DNA of 46,063 bases from Bacillus sp. ISL-55 (lineage in GTDB: Bacteria > Bacillota > Bacilli > Bacillales > Cytobacillaceae): the NCBI RefSeq assembly GCF_018613155.1, contig NZ_JAGGQU010000025.1, positions 1 through 46,063 of the forward strand. The letters are read 5' to 3'. The notes beneath the pieces were generated by a model. It worked only from the letters and a program-made list of their open reading frames with translations, was not told the DNA's origin and ran no database searches. The position numbers and the translations under genes were made by a program. Positions 1-9,185 of the stretch are shown here, in pieces; the stretch's first letter is position 1; every line of letters begins with the position of its first letter.

Positions 1-180
1 TGTTTAGTTTTCAAAGAGCAAATTGTGTGCGCCGCTCAGAAGCGACTTTAATAATTTATCACATCACAGCGTTGAATGTCAACAGCTTTTTTGATTTATT
101 TTTTCATATCAAAATGTTGTTAACCTGTTCGCGACTGTTTCTATATACTATCACCGGAAATGCCCAGAGTCAACAAGTTT
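1..180 (-). promoter_or_regulatory. Tandem rRNA operon promoters and boxA leader
   Basis: On the minus strand two sigma-A promoters lie in tandem: -35 TTGACT (168-173) with -10 TAGTAT (145-150) at 17 bp spacing, and -35 TTGACA (77-82) with a -10-like TAAATT (53-58) at about 18 bp. They are followed by a leader ending in the boxA-like TGCTCTTTGAAAACTAAACA (1-20), the typical sequence just before 16S rRNA in Bacillus. The 16S gene itself must lie beyond the left edge. Two tandem promoters are usual for Bacillus rrn operons. Confidence 0.85.
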
Positions 181-230
181 AAACCTAGAAAAAGTTGGAA
201 AAAATCCCTCTGTTCTTTTTCTTCTATATA

Positions 231-266
231 TTAAAACAGCCAGCCTCCATACAGGAGACCGGCTGT
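231..266 (-). terminator. Rho-independent terminator of ptsG
   Basis: The minus strand forms a stem of about 13 bp with two mismatches (arms 236-248 and 254-266), followed by a short U-run. It lies 10 bp past the ptsG stop and separates ptsG from the rrn promoters. Confidence 0.7.
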
Positions 267-275
267 AATAAGTTC

Positions 276-2345
276 TTATTTAGAAATAGTAATGATATTC
301 TCGTCTTTCACATCTACATTGCCCTTTTTATTAATAACAATGCTTTCCCCTTCAGAAAGGTTAGTGAAAACGATCGGAGTGATGATTGATGTCGCATTCT
401 TTTTGATGTAATCAAGGTCAACCTTCAACAGTGGCTGCCCTTTTGTCACTGTATCATTTTCAGAAACAAGTGTTTCGAATCCTTGTCCCTTCAAGTTCAC
501 TGTATCGATACCAACATGGATGAGGATTTCCCGTCCGGAATCTGACAGAATACCGATTGCGTGCTTTGTCGGGAACAGGTTAACGATCTTACCATCTACC
601 GGTGATACAATTGTACCTTCAGAAGGTACGATAGCAAAACCGTCTCCCATCATCTTGCCTGAGAACACTTGGTCAGGGACTTCAGTGATTGGAAGAATTT
701 CACCTTTAATAGGAGAAACGAATACATCTGCATTAGCATCATGGTGCGTCTGCAATGCTTCAGGATTTACTTCTTCTATTTGTTGTTCAACTTCTGTAGC
801 CTGGTTCGTTTCCACTGGACGTGGCCTTTTACCGTTCATGATATCTCTCATCTGACCTTTAATTGTCTCTGAACGAGGTCCAAAAATCGCCTGGATGTTG
901 TTGCCGACTTCGAGCACTCCGGCTGCACCCAGCTTTTTCAAACGATCTTTATCAACGTTATTAATATCATTTACAGATACACGAAGTCGAGTGATACATG
1001 CATCAAGGTGGGAGATGTTTTCTTTTCCGCCCATTGCCTCAAGAACTTCATATGGCAGGTCGCCAGCTTGGCCTTTTGCTCCGCCTTCTTCCTGATCGTC
1101 TTCCGCTTCTTCACGGCCAGGAGTCATCAGGTTAAACTTGCGGATTGCAAAACGGAAACCAAAGTAGTAAATTACTGCGAAAACTAAACCTACAGGAATG
1201 ACAATCCATGCATTTGTCTGTGGGTTGATCAGACCGAACAGGATGTAGTCAATTAGACCACCTGAGAAAGTCATACCGATTTTTACATTTAAAAGGTGCA
1301 TAGTCATGAAAGATAGACCTGCAAAGATTGCGTGTACTCCGAATAGAACTGGAGCTACGAACAAGAATGAGAACTCTAGCGGTTCTGTAATCCCTGTTAA
1401 GAATGAAGTCAGTGCAGCAGATACCATCAAACCGCCGACTACTACCTTTCTTTCTGGACGTGCTTCGTGATAAATTGCCAAAGCTGCTGCAGGGAGACCA
1501 AACATCATGAATGGGAATTTACCAGTCATGAACGTACCCGCAGTCAGGTCTTGCACGTTGTCACCAATCTGAGCCATGAAGATACGCTGGTCACCGCGGA
1601 CAACATCGCCAGCCAATGTAGTGTACTGACCGAACTCATACCAGAATGGTGAATAGAAGATGTGATGCAAGCCGAATGGAATCAATGAACGTTCAACTAC
1701 ACCAAAGATAAATGCTGATAGTGTCAAGTTAGCGTGAACCATGTTTTGAGAGAATGCATTCAGGCCGTTTTGGATCGGCGGCCAGATGACAAGCATTGCC
1801 AGACCAAGCAGGATGGCTGTTCCCGCTGTAATGATCGGAACGAAACGCTTTCCTGCGAAGAAGCCAAGATAAGATGGCAACTCAATTTCAAAGAACTTGT
1901 TGTAAAGCGCAGCGGCAATAATACCTACGATAATACCGCCGAACACACCCGTTTGCAGGGTTGGAATACCAAGAATGTTTTGGTAGTTAAGACCGTTAAC
2001 ATCCTCTGGCGTGATTTGCAAAACTGTACCCATCGTTACATTCATGATTAGGTACCCGATAATTGCTGCTAGACCGGCAACACCTTCACCGCCAGCCAAA
2101 CCAACAGCTACACCGACCGCGAACAAGAGCGGCAGGTTTCCGAAGACAACGTCACCGGCTTTCTGCATGACTGCAGCCACCATATCGACGCCGCTGTTAT
2201 CTAAAAATGGAGCAAGCTCCAGCAAAGCAGGGTTTCTAAGTGCTGCACCTAGAGCAAGCAAGATACCTGCAGCTGGCAAAAGCGCAACTGGAAGCATAAG
2301 CGCTTTACCTACTTTTTGAAGAACACCAAAAGCTTTCTTAAACAT
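276..2345 (-). CDS. ptsG: PTS glucose transporter subunit IICBA
   Basis: This membrane permease imports glucose and phosphorylates it to glucose-6-phosphate with phosphate from HPr. The 689-residue protein has the domain order IIC, IIB, IIA. The IIC part (about 1-410) carries many membrane helices and the GITEPLEF signature near 318-325. IIB follows with its phospho-cysteine C450 in DACITRLR, then a charged linker, then IIA with the phospho-histidine H610 in LIHVGID. The start at 2345 has a strong GGAGG seven bases upstream. The frame is open for 42 more codons, but that stretch is the antiterminated leader. It is the second gene of a glcT-ptsG unit controlled by the RAT/terminator at 2403-2511. 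Length matches B. subtilis PtsG (about 699 aa). An N-acetylglucosamine specificity cannot be excluded from sequence alone, but the GlcT context favours glucose. Confidence 0.93.
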   Translation of the reverse strand: MFKKAFGVLQKVGKALMLPVALLPAAGILLALGAALRNPALLELAPFLDNSGVDMVAAVMQKAGDVVFGNLPLLFAVGVAVGLAGGEGVAGLAAIIGYLIMNVTMGTVLQITPEDVNGLNYQNILGIPTLQTGVFGGIIVGIIAAALYNKFFEIELPSYLGFFAGKRFVPIITAGTAILLGLAMLVIWPPIQNGLNAFSQNMVHANLTLSAFIFGVVERSLIPFGLHHIFYSPFWYEFGQYTTLAGDVVRGDQRIFMAQIGDNVQDLTAGTFMTGKFPFMMFGLPAAALAIYHEARPERKVVVGGLMVSAALTSFLTGITEPLEFSFLFVAPVLFGVHAIFAGLSFMTMHLLNVKIGMTFSGGLIDYILFGLINPQTNAWIVIPVGLVFAVIYYFGFRFAIRKFNLMTPGREEAEDDQEEGGAKGQAGDLPYEVLEAMGGKENISHLDACITRLRVSVNDINNVDKDRLKKLGAAGVLEVGNNIQAIFGPRSETIKGQMRDIMNGKRPRPVETNQATEVEQQIEEVNPEALQTHHDANADVFVSPIKGEILPITEVPDQVFSGKMMGDGFAIVPSEGTIVSPVDGKIVNLFPTKHAIGILSDSGREILIHVGIDTVNLKGQGFETLVSENDTVTKGQPLLKVDLDYIKKNATSIITPIVFTNLSEGESIVINKKGNVDVKDENIITISK

Positions 2346-2402
2346 AGGAATACCTCCTGAAATTTTTTCTCCTAAAGCGGTTACAAACATCAAAAAAACA
2401 AA

Positions 2403-2511
2403 TAAAAAAGGCATGAGAAAGATGTAGTGAAAGAAGCATACGGATATATTACCCATAAAACTCCATTTCAATTACATTCTTTACTCATGCCTGATCGAAT
2501 CAGTAACACGT
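2403..2511 (-). promoter_or_regulatory. RAT antiterminator and overlapping terminator of ptsG leader
   Basis: The minus-strand leader contains a ribonucleic antiterminator-type sequence around 2480-2511 (ACGTGTTACTGATTCGATCA and onward) close to what I recall of the B. subtilis ptsG RAT. Its 3' part overlaps the 5' arm of a terminator: GGCATGAG (2484-2491) pairs with CTCATGCC (2410-2417), followed by six U (2404-2409). Binding of GlcT to the RAT would prevent the terminator and allow ptsG transcription. The mechanism is known for B. subtilis; here it is inferred from the sequence match and the adjacent glcT. Confidence 0.85.
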
Positions 2512-2524
2512 AAAAAATAATAAC

Positions 2525-3370
2525 TTATTTAACTTTTTTCTGAAGCCTTTGCAAATGCATTGTCAGATAGACGGCTTCAGCATCGCATACTTGTTTTTTC
2601 AAGGTCTGCTGCATCACTTTAATGAGTTTCCACGAAAGATTGTAGCACACTGGGTATTCTTCTTTCAAGAGGTTTGCAAATTTTTCTGGTTCCTCTACTG
2701 TTTCGCCATTATTGACCCTTTCAATCGTGAAACGTATATGGCGTACAAGCCGGGTGTAGTCAATCCCCTCTTTGTCGATTTCGACTTCCAGGTTTTCTTC
2801 AATCATTTGTACCAATTTTGTCACAAGCTGCGAGTGTTTGTTCACTTCAGAAAGGTTGCGATTCATTACCGCACTGTGAATATGAAGGGCGATGAAGCCT
2901 ATTTCACCTTCCGGAAATTCAATTCCTGATTTATCCTTAAGAAGCTGAACAACCTCTTGAGCGATCTGAAACTCAGTCGGGTACAGTGTTTTCGTTTCGA
3001 CTAAAAATGGGTTCTTGAAATCCAGCCCATTTGCAATTCGGTTCGCAGCGAACATCAAGTGATCCGTCAATGCCACATGGATGTGCTCATTCAATTGGCT
3101 AGCTGCTCTCTTTTTAATCAACTCGATAGAAGAAATGATGGCCTCGTGAAGTTCGTTCTCCACGAAAGGCAATAACTTAATGTAATTCGCCCGTTCTTTT
3201 TCATCCTTGAGGACAAACATTTTTTCGGCCTGCCCCTCTTCTATCAAATCTCCCTTTTTCCGGTTGAAGCCTATGCCCTTGCCGATCAGGATGACTTCCC
3301 CGAAAGCAGGGTGGTCAGCTATCATGACATTATTGTTCAACCCTTTTTTCACTGCAATTTGGTCCATCAT
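2525..3370 (-). CDS. glcT: GlcT, BglG-family transcriptional antiterminator
   Basis: This is an RNA-binding antiterminator that opens ptsG transcription when glucose is being imported. Residues 1-60 form the CAT RNA-binding domain (KGLNNNVMIA, GKGIGF). Two PTS regulation domains follow. PRD1 has the expected histidines H104 (TDHLMFA) and H163 (ALHIHSA). PRD2 has H211 (RLVRHIRF) and H272 (LTMHLQRL). These are the residues phosphorylated by PTS proteins in the family. The gene lies directly upstream of ptsG and its RAT. Two adjacent ATG codons (3370 and 3367) follow a GGGGAT-type binding site, so the exact start is uncertain by one codon. Length (281 aa) is normal for the family. Confidence 0.92.
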   Translation of the reverse strand: MMDQIAVKKGLNNNVMIADHPAFGEVILIGKGIGFNRKKGDLIEEGQAEKMFVLKDEKERANYIKLLPFVENELHEAIISSIELIKKRAASQLNEHIHVALTDHLMFAANRIANGLDFKNPFLVETKTLYPTEFQIAQEVVQLLKDKSGIEFPEGEIGFIALHIHSAVMNRNLSEVNKHSQLVTKLVQMIEENLEVEIDKEGIDYTRLVRHIRFTIERVNNGETVEEPEKFANLLKEEYPVCYNLSWKLIKVMQQTLKKQVCDAEAVYLTMHLQRLQKKVK

Positions 3371-3401
3371 GCATCCCCGTTTCAGCTTGATCTATAGAAA
3401 T

Positions 3402-3430
3402 ATCGTATATAAGGGAGATTTATAAGTCAA
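3402..3430 (-). promoter_or_regulatory. Sigma-A promoter of glcT
   Basis: The minus strand has TTGACT (3425-3430), a 17-bp spacer and TACGAT (3402-3407), about 30 bp ahead of the glcT start. It lies between the pbuG terminator and glcT. Confidence 0.6.
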
Positions 3431-3465
3431 ACCGAACTGCTTTCCATCCCTTTCTCAATTTTTTG

Positions 3466-3495
3466 AAAAAAAAGAGCCAGCCGGGAGGGCTGACT
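3466..3495 (-). terminator. Terminator of pbuG
   Basis: A nine-pair stem (GAGTCAGCC with GGCTGGCTC, one G-U pair) is followed by eight U on the minus strand, just downstream of the pbuG stop. Confidence 0.8.
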
Positions 3496-3502
3496 CCATT
3501 TA

Positions 3503-4834
3503 CTATTCTGTTAAAAATACGAAGTAAAGCACGAATATCACAAAGAAGAGATACATGATTGGATGAACTTCTTTTGATTTTCCTTTTACGATCATCGTGA
3601 TTGGGTAAAAGATGAATCCTGCTGCAATCCCAGTTGCGATGCTGGATGATAGCGGCATTGCGATCATTGTAAGGAAGGATGGAACGGCGATTTCAAATCG
3701 GCCCCATTCAATTTTACCAAGAGAAGAAACCATCAGGACTCCAACGATAATCAATGCTGGCGCTGTTACAGCAGAGGTAACGACCGATAACAGCGGGAAA
3801 AAGAACAGTGATAACAGGAAGAATCCTGCTGTAACAAGTGAAGCGAATCCACTTCGGGCTCCTGAAGCAACACCAGCTGATGATTCGATATAGGATGTAG
3901 TTGTTGACGTACCAAATATTGAACCAACTAGTGATGCAATCGAATCAGCAAACAATGCACGGCCGGCGCGCGGAAGCTTGTTTTCCTTCATAAGTCCTGC
4001 CTGGTTGGCAACTGCCACAAGGGTACCTGCATTATCAAAGAAATCAACGAACAGGAATGTCAGGATGATCCCGAGCATGGTTGATGTATAGAAAGATGGA
4101 TCGCCGAATGCTGTAAAAACTGCTCCAAATGTTGGCGCTACGCTTGGTACTGCACCAACTACTTTTTCAGGTGTATCAATGAGATTGAAAATCATTCCGA
4201 CAATGACGGTAACGATAATTCCGAAGAATACTGCACCATGAATGCCTCTTGTCAGCATGATGACTGTAATCAATAAGCCAAAAAGCGCAAGCAAGGTATT
4301 GCCATTAGTCAAATCCCCCAGTCCAACAAGCGTTGCTGGATTATCGACAATGATCCCTGCATTTTTCAAACCGATGAATGTAATGAACAAACCGATACCC
4401 GCTCCGACTGCGTGTTTGAGTTCTACCGGGATGGCATTGATCAATTTTTCACGCCAGCCTGAAATCGTCAGCAGAAGGAAGAACACACTTGAGATGAAGA
4501 CTGCTGCAAGTGCATGCTGCCACGGCGCTCCATGGCTTAGAACAACTGTGTAAGCGAAGAATGCGTTCAAGCCCATTCCCGGCGCAAGAGCGATCGGGTA
4601 CTTACCGATAAGGCCCATGATGATGGAACCAACTGCTGCGGCGAGCGCTGTCGCAACGAAGACAGCACCAGTATCCATCCTCAACGACGCCGGCAGGTCC
4701 TGCACGTCTGCCAATGTAAGGATATTGGGATTCACGATAAGGATGTACGCCATTGCTAGGAATGTGGTCATCCCGCCAATGAATTCGCGGCGATAGTTCG
4801 TGCCAAGCTTCTCAAACTCAAAATACTTCTTCAT
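3503..4834 (-). CDS. pbuG: Guanine/hypoxanthine permease (AzgA/NCS2-type)
   Basis: This multi-spanning membrane protein takes up guanine and hypoxanthine for purine salvage. The 443-residue sequence has the family start (REFIGGMTTFLAMAYI), the conserved ALAPGMGLNAFFAY near 82-95 and FVDFFDNAGTLVAVA in the middle, with about 12-14 hydrophobic segments. Two ATGs are possible; the second (4834) has correct spacing (8 nt) from GGGGG, while the first (4840) nearly touches it. A guanine riboswitch with terminator lies in the leader (4873-5038) and a sigma-A promoter precedes it, so expression should fall when guanine is plentiful. The same neighbour pair (guaA, pbuG) occurs in B. subtilis. Adenine-preferring paralogues exist, but the guanine aptamer supports this assignment. 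Confidence 0.9.
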   Translation of the reverse strand: MKKYFEFEKLGTNYRREFIGGMTTFLAMAYILIVNPNILTLADVQDLPASLRMDTGAVFVATALAAAVGSIIMGLIGKYPIALAPGMGLNAFFAYTVVLSHGAPWQHALAAVFISSVFFLLLTISGWREKLINAIPVELKHAVGAGIGLFITFIGLKNAGIIVDNPATLVGLGDLTNGNTLLALFGLLITVIMLTRGIHGAVFFGIIVTVIVGMIFNLIDTPEKVVGAVPSVAPTFGAVFTAFGDPSFYTSTMLGIILTFLFVDFFDNAGTLVAVANQAGLMKENKLPRAGRALFADSIASLVGSIFGTSTTTSYIESSAGVASGARSGFASLVTAGFFLLSLFFFPLLSVVTSAVTAPALIIVGVLMVSSLGKIEWGRFEIAVPSFLTMIAMPLSSSIATGIAAGFIFYPITMIVKGKSKEVHPIMYLFFVIFVLYFVFLTE

Positions 4835-4872
4835 TTTCATTTCCCCCTGAATAGTATTCAGGAAATAAGGCC

Positions 4873-5038
4873 AAAAAGAAAACGCCTCGGGTTACCGGGC
4901 GTTGACTAAAAAGGTTATATAAGAAAGTCTGGTGGCAATAGATTAATAGATTGCCAGCCATGGATTCTTCACCTCGTAGTCAAGCCATTTACGGTAGCTC
5001 GGTAGAAACTTTTGGGCCATATCCCCAAGATTATACGA
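4873..5038 (-). promoter_or_regulatory. Guanine riboswitch (purine aptamer plus terminator) of pbuG
   Basis: The minus-strand aptamer (4974-5038) shows the purine riboswitch core: TATAATC, loop GGATATGG, GTTTCTACC, CCGTAAA and GACTACG, closed by P1 TCGTA/TACGA. The C in GACTACG (the C74 position) indicates guanine/hypoxanthine rather than adenine. A terminator follows: AACGCC (4898-4903) pairs with GGCGTT (4881-4886), then TTCTTTTT. Between them a further inverted repeat (4933-4954) can compete as antiterminator. Guanine binding is expected to stop pbuG transcription. Confidence 0.93.
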
Positions 5039-5069
5039 CGAATTATGACAAATTATTAAGTTCAGTATC

Positions 5070-5098
5070 ATTCTAACAGGACTTTTGCCCCTAGTCAA
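5070..5098 (-). promoter_or_regulatory. Sigma-A promoter of pbuG
   Basis: The minus strand has TTGACT (5093-5098), a 17-bp spacer and TAGAAT (5070-5075), some 30 bp before the aptamer. The -35 lies beside the guaA terminator. Confidence 0.7.
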
Positions 5099-5130
5099 TA
5101 AAAAAACGAACATTTTTCATGTTCGTTTTT
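5098..5130 (-). terminator. Terminator of guaA
   Basis: A perfect 11-bp stem, AAAACGAACAT with ATGTTCGTTTT and a 5-nt loop, is followed by U residues on the minus strand, 15 bp past the guaA stop. Confidence 0.85.
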
Positions 5131-5144
5131 AAATCGTTCGTATT

Positions 5145-6692
5145 TTACTCCCATTCAATTGTTGCAGGCGGCTTGCTTGTGATGTCATAGACAACTCGGT
5201 TTACATGGTCTACTTCATTGACAATCCTTGTTGAGATGACCTCAAGAACGTCCCACGGAATCCTGGCCCAATCGGATGTCATTCCATCAATTGACGTTAC
5301 CGCACGGATTCCGATTGTGTAATCATAAGTCCTTGCATCACCCATGACACCGACGCTGCGGATATCAGGAAGGACGGTGAAGTACTGCCAGATTTCACGA
5401 TCAAGACCGGCTTTCTTTATTTCATCACGAAGGATTGCATCTGATTCCCGAACAATCTCTAGTTTCTCTTCCGATATCGCACCCAGGACACGGATGCCAA
5501 GTCCTGGGCCCGGGAATGGCTGGCGCCAGACGACTTCATCAGGCATGCCAAGCTCAGTGCCAAGTGCCCGGACTTCATCCTTGAATAATGTATTCAATGG
5601 CTCGATCAACTTAAACTGCATATCCTCAGGCAGCCCGCCGACATTATGGTGGGACTTGATTGTCTGTGCTGTTGCCGTGCCGCTTTCGATAATATCAGTA
5701 TACAATGTTCCCTGTGCCAGGAACTCAATGCCCTCAAGCTTTTCCGCTTCATCATCAAAAACATAAATGAATTCATTTCCGATGATTTTCCGCTTCTGTT
5801 CAGGATCGGATACTCCCTCAAGTTTGCTGAGGAAACGATCCTTCGCGTCAACTTTAATCACATTCATATTGAAACCATCAGCTAGAGTTTTCATGACACC
5901 TTCCGCTTCATCTTTACGTAATAAACCATGATCAACGAAGATGCAAGTCAACTGGTCGCCAATCGCCTTGTGGATTAGCACTGCGACCACCGAGGAGTCT
6001 ACTCCCCCGCTAAGCGCACAAAGGACTTTTTTGTCACCGACTTGCTGACGGATTTTCTCGATTTCGATTTCAATAAAGTTTTCCATCGACCAGTTGCCTT
6101 CGCATTCGCAAACTTTGAAGACGAAGTTTTTCAAAAGGTCATTTCCGTAAATAGAATGGCGTACTTCCGGATGGAATTGAACAGCATATAGTTTGCGGCT
6201 TTCATCACTCATTGCAGCGATTGGACAGGAAGGGTTGATGCCGTCCACGGTGAATCCCGGAGGTGACATCGTTACAAGGTCTCCATGGCTCATCCAGACA
6301 ACCTGCTCACCCGGTGTTCCTTCAAATAAACTGTTCTGGTTATGCAGGGTCAGCAAAGCTTTTCCATATTCACGGTTCTTCGCCTTCTCGACCTTGCCGC
6401 CGAAATGCATTGTCATTAGCTGCATCCCGTAGCAAATCCCTAAAATCGGCAGTCCCAGCTCAAAAATCTCTTCATCGCAGTGGAAGGCTCCCTCATCATA
6501 GACAGAATTCGGGCCGCCAGAAAAGATGATGCCCTTTGGATTCATTTCCTTGATTTCAGCTGCTGTAATCGTGTGTGGATGTAATTCGCTGTACACGCCA
6601 AACTCCCTGATCCGTCTTGTAATCAGCTGGTTATACTGGCTGCCAAAGTCTAATACAATAATCTTTTCCTGGTCTTGCAGCTCGGTTTTCAT
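5145..6692 (-). CDS. guaA: GMP synthase (glutamine-hydrolysing)
   Basis: The enzyme converts XMP to GMP using ATP and glutamine, the last step of de novo guanine nucleotide synthesis. The 515 residues contain an N-terminal class I glutamine amidotransferase with the triad C87 (GICYGMQ), H174 and E176 (QFHPE). The ATP pyrophosphatase domain follows with the P-loop SGGVDSS at 228-234. The C-terminal dimerisation domain ends in the typical [16 protein letters not shown] precedes the ATG by four bases. A purine riboswitch and terminator in the leader (6773-6918) indicate feedback control by guanine. Full length; nothing is missing. Confidence 0.97.
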   Translation of the reverse strand: MKTELQDQEKIIVLDFGSQYNQLITRRIREFGVYSELHPHTITAAEIKEMNPKGIIFSGGPNSVYDEGAFHCDEEIFELGLPILGICYGMQLMTMHFGGKVEKAKNREYGKALLTLHNQNSLFEGTPGEQVVWMSHGDLVTMSPPGFTVDGINPSCPIAAMSDESRKLYAVQFHPEVRHSIYGNDLLKNFVFKVCECEGNWSMENFIEIEIEKIRQQVGDKKVLCALSGGVDSSVVAVLIHKAIGDQLTCIFVDHGLLRKDEAEGVMKTLADGFNMNVIKVDAKDRFLSKLEGVSDPEQKRKIIGNEFIYVFDDEAEKLEGIEFLAQGTLYTDIIESGTATAQTIKSHHNVGGLPEDMQFKLIEPLNTLFKDEVRALGTELGMPDEVVWRQPFPGPGLGIRVLGAISEEKLEIVRESDAILRDEIKKAGLDREIWQYFTVLPDIRSVGVMGDARTYDYTIGIRAVTSIDGMTSDWARIPWDVLEVISTRIVNEVDHVNRVVYDITSKPPATIEWE

Positions 6693-6772
6693 AAATTCAC
6701 CTCATTTTAAAATAGAACGCGGAACTGGAATCGTATGTATTTAATATGCCCATATCTGCGTTTTTGCCCATT

Positions 6773-6918
6773 AAAAAAGCCGGAATTCTGCCCCTCAAAT
6801 AAAAGGAAAGCAGGATCCCGGCACGTTACGAACAAAAAAGAAGCCTGCCTTCATAGTCAAATCATTTCCGGTGATTTGGTAGATACTTTCGAACCATATT
6901 ATCGAGGATATATGAAGG
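6773..6918 (-). promoter_or_regulatory. Diverged guanine-type riboswitch with terminator upstream of guaA
   Basis: The minus strand carries an 8-bp P1 (CCTTCATA/TATGAAGG, 6911-6918 and 6848-6855), a loop with ATATGG, then AGTATCTACC and GACTATG. The C of GACTATG predicts guanine. The core departs from consensus: J1/2 reads TATCC instead of TAATC, and the normally flipped-out third base of J2/3 (position 48) is A rather than U. A strong terminator follows, with arms 6810-6822 and 6779-6791 and six U. The ligand-contacting positions (22, 47, 51, 74 by xpt numbering) look intact. Confidence 0.85.
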
Positions 6919-6942
6919 TTGATTCTATATATAGTTGCAAAC

Positions 6943-6972
6943 ATTGTATCAGTATAATATTTTAGCGGTCAA
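6943..6972 (-). promoter_or_regulatory. Sigma-A promoter of guaA
   Basis: TTGACC (6967-6972), an 18-bp spacer and TACAAT (6943-6948) on the minus strand. The -35 overlaps the stop codon of the upstream transglutaminase gene. Confidence 0.6.
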
Positions 6973-9185
6973 GCACTAACTTTCCGAATCATGAATTCCC
7001 AATACTTTTTCGCATTCTGCCACATTTCTTCATCCATATCGCCGCGGTATAAATACTCTTCATATTTTTCTGTGAGCCAGCGCATCTCGTTTGTCGAGAA
7101 GAATGAGTCCACATAATTGGCATAGTCGCGCAGGGTTTGGCCTTTTTCTCTTTTCAGCCCGTATCTTTCCAGCTGCATCAACAGGGCAAGATAGGCTTTC
7201 TCCATGTACTTATTTTGCTTTTTATACTTATAGAGAAGGATATACAGGACAGGAAGCCACCTTCCTCTCAATCTATACAAGATCGCGCCGAACACAGTCA
7301 ATACGAGTAATGTCAGGAAAATCTTCTGCAGATTATCCTTCAGGAATGCTCCTGTGTTTTTCAGACCTTCAGAAAAAGAAACCTTTGGCTTGTCAACCTG
7401 TGCCTGCTCTTCTGGCAGTTCCGGCTTTTTAGGAGCAGCAGGTGTTGTATCTTCCTCTTCTTCCTGCCCCGTCTGGGTTTGTGAATCGTCTTTATTGTCA
7501 TACTCAAATTGAACGTTGTTTGAAAAACCTTGCGTAGGTTCAAATGGAACCCAGCCGACTCCAGGGAAATATCCCTCTACCCAGGAGTGGGCATTGTTGT
7601 TTGTGACCTCATAAAGACGGCGTCCATTCCCAAGGGTATCGATATATTCACCTTCAGTGTAGCCCTTTACCCAGCGCGCCGGAATCCCAACCGAACGCAT
7701 CATGACAACCATCGAAGTCGAGAAGTTATCACAATAGCCACGCTGAGTTTCGAACAGGAACTGGTCGACATAATCCTGGCCCTCTTCCGGGACAGCAACA
7801 AGTGTTTGATCATATACAAATTCATTTGAGCGGAAGTACTTCTCAATCGCCTGCGCTTTTTCAAGCCAGGTCACTTTGTCTTTCGTTATTTCCTCAGCAA
7901 GCTCTACTACCCGCTCCGGAAGCTCTTCTGGTACCTGTGTATATTTCGAGAGAAAGGAAGACTCTGCTTCCAGCTCGTCAGGTCCGGCCGCCTTAAGTTT
8001 TTCTACACTGTACACCGGGTGGGCAAAGGTAAGCGAGTATGGTCCAATTGAACCCTCTTGTCCATCAGCCATTGATGTGATTTTCTCTGTTGTTGGATCA
8101 AGACTGAATTGGAACGTGGAGTTCCCTGAAGATGCCTCCACTTGTGTCACCCCCAGCGGATAAACAAGGTGCGGATATCCGATCTTCGGAATGACCCTGC
8201 TCGAACGCTGTTCCGTTTTAACTTCCTCTTCAAAAGGCTGCATCGGAATGTTTTGCTCAGGTAAAAATTCTACCGGCATGGCTGTTCCTTTGTCTGCAAT
8301 CCATCCTTTCCCCGTATAAACATCCTTCGTCTCAATCCGCCAATAATGACGGCCATCGGCTTCAGCGGTAAAAACGACCCTGTCGTCTCCGATGAACGGT
8401 CCTCCCAGAGCAGTATCATCCGTTCCGTAGCCGACTTTTTTTACGCCGCCTTTGCCCTCTCCGGAATCCGAATTGTACGAGGTAATGAACGGGACAGGAT
8501 CCGGCCAGATCGGATCAGCCTTTGGAGCTGCATAGCCAATCCCCACACTCAAGATAATCATGGCGACAAGAGGTATCATCCATTTTTTCGCACTTTCGAG
8601 GCTCTTCTTCACTACTTCCTTATCGGCAATCCGGTAATAGGCCAGTATCCCCATCACAGCAAAACCAGCAATGACTGTCCTGACAATCGCCGCGTCCGCT
8701 TCATAAGGACTGAATGTATCGAGCACCGTTATATAAACCAGCGTCATGAAGAAAAACACGAAAATTTGTTTCCTGTTGATCAGCCAATATTGTATCAAGT
8801 ATGCCATCAGCCAAAGCAGGGTAAAGAACAACAATGTCCGAAACACATTCGAAATTTCAGTCCATTCGGCATTTATGACAACCACTGAATTCACAATGAT
8901 TTCATTGATGAGCTGTCCAAACCATTCCAGGCTGAAGAATGTTCCTTCATAATACATAAAGTGAATGGAATAAAGGATGATGATGACTTTTATAAGAGCA
9001 GACGGCAAAATTGGCATATTGAAGTAAGACATCATCAGTGAGACAAACACAAAACCAAGAAAAACACCTAAGTGGCCAGTATCTGTCAACTCTTCCAATG
9101 GCCGCAGCCACTCCCAAAGCAGTAAAAAGCTGAAAATATAAAGTAAAAAGAAAGTGAAGTCTTTTTTGGATTTATCGATCCTCAA
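6969..9185 (-). CDS. yebA: Membrane transglutaminase-like protein (TgpA/YebA family)
   Basis: This is a membrane protein with an extracellular transglutaminase-like domain; the substrate is unknown. About six hydrophobic segments occupy residues 10-220. An external region follows, with the papain-like triad C485 (RGYCDNF), H533 (NNNAHSWVE) and an acidic residue near 549 (PFEPTQG). An acidic, proline-rich linker (570-600) leads to one more membrane helix (622-640) and a cytoplasmic tail. The start is TTG at 9185, with GGAGGTGA seven bases upstream; it overlaps the preceding stop in a TTGA, indicating translational coupling. It is the last gene of a MoxR-DUF58-transglutaminase operon, also found in B. 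subtilis as yeaC-yeaD-yebA. The catalytic residues are present, so it is probably active. Confidence 0.88.
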   Translation of the reverse strand: MRIDKSKKDFTFFLLYIFSFLLLWEWLRPLEELTDTGHLGVFLGFVFVSLMMSYFNMPILPSALIKVIIILYSIHFMYYEGTFFSLEWFGQLINEIIVNSVVVINAEWTEISNVFRTLLFFTLLWLMAYLIQYWLINRKQIFVFFFMTLVYITVLDTFSPYEADAAIVRTVIAGFAVMGILAYYRIADKEVVKKSLESAKKWMIPLVAMIILSVGIGYAAPKADPIWPDPVPFITSYNSDSGEGKGGVKKVGYGTDDTALGGPFIGDDRVVFTAEADGRHYWRIETKDVYTGKGWIADKGTAMPVEFLPEQNIPMQPFEEEVKTEQRSSRVIPKIGYPHLVYPLGVTQVEASSGNSTFQFSLDPTTEKITSMADGQEGSIGPYSLTFAHPVYSVEKLKAAGPDELEAESSFLSKYTQVPEELPERVVELAEEITKDKVTWLEKAQAIEKYFRSNEFVYDQTLVAVPEEGQDYVDQFLFETQRGYCDNFSTSMVVMMRSVGIPARWVKGYTEGEYIDTLGNGRRLYEVTNNNAHSWVEGYFPGVGWVPFEPTQGFSNNVQFEYDNKDDSQTQTGQEEEEDTTPAAPKKPELPEEQAQVDKPKVSFSEGLKNTGAFLKDNLQKIFLTLLVLTVFGAILYRLRGRWLPVLYILLYKYKKQNKYMEKAYLALLMQLERYGLKREKGQTLRDYANYVDSFFSTNEMRWLTEKYEEYLYRGDMDEEMWQNAKKYWEFMIRKVSA

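Noticed and set aside
2346-2471. A 42-residue N-terminal extension of PtsG
   Set aside because: It lies in the GlcT-controlled leader, overlaps the terminator, and the proper start has a strong GGAGG.
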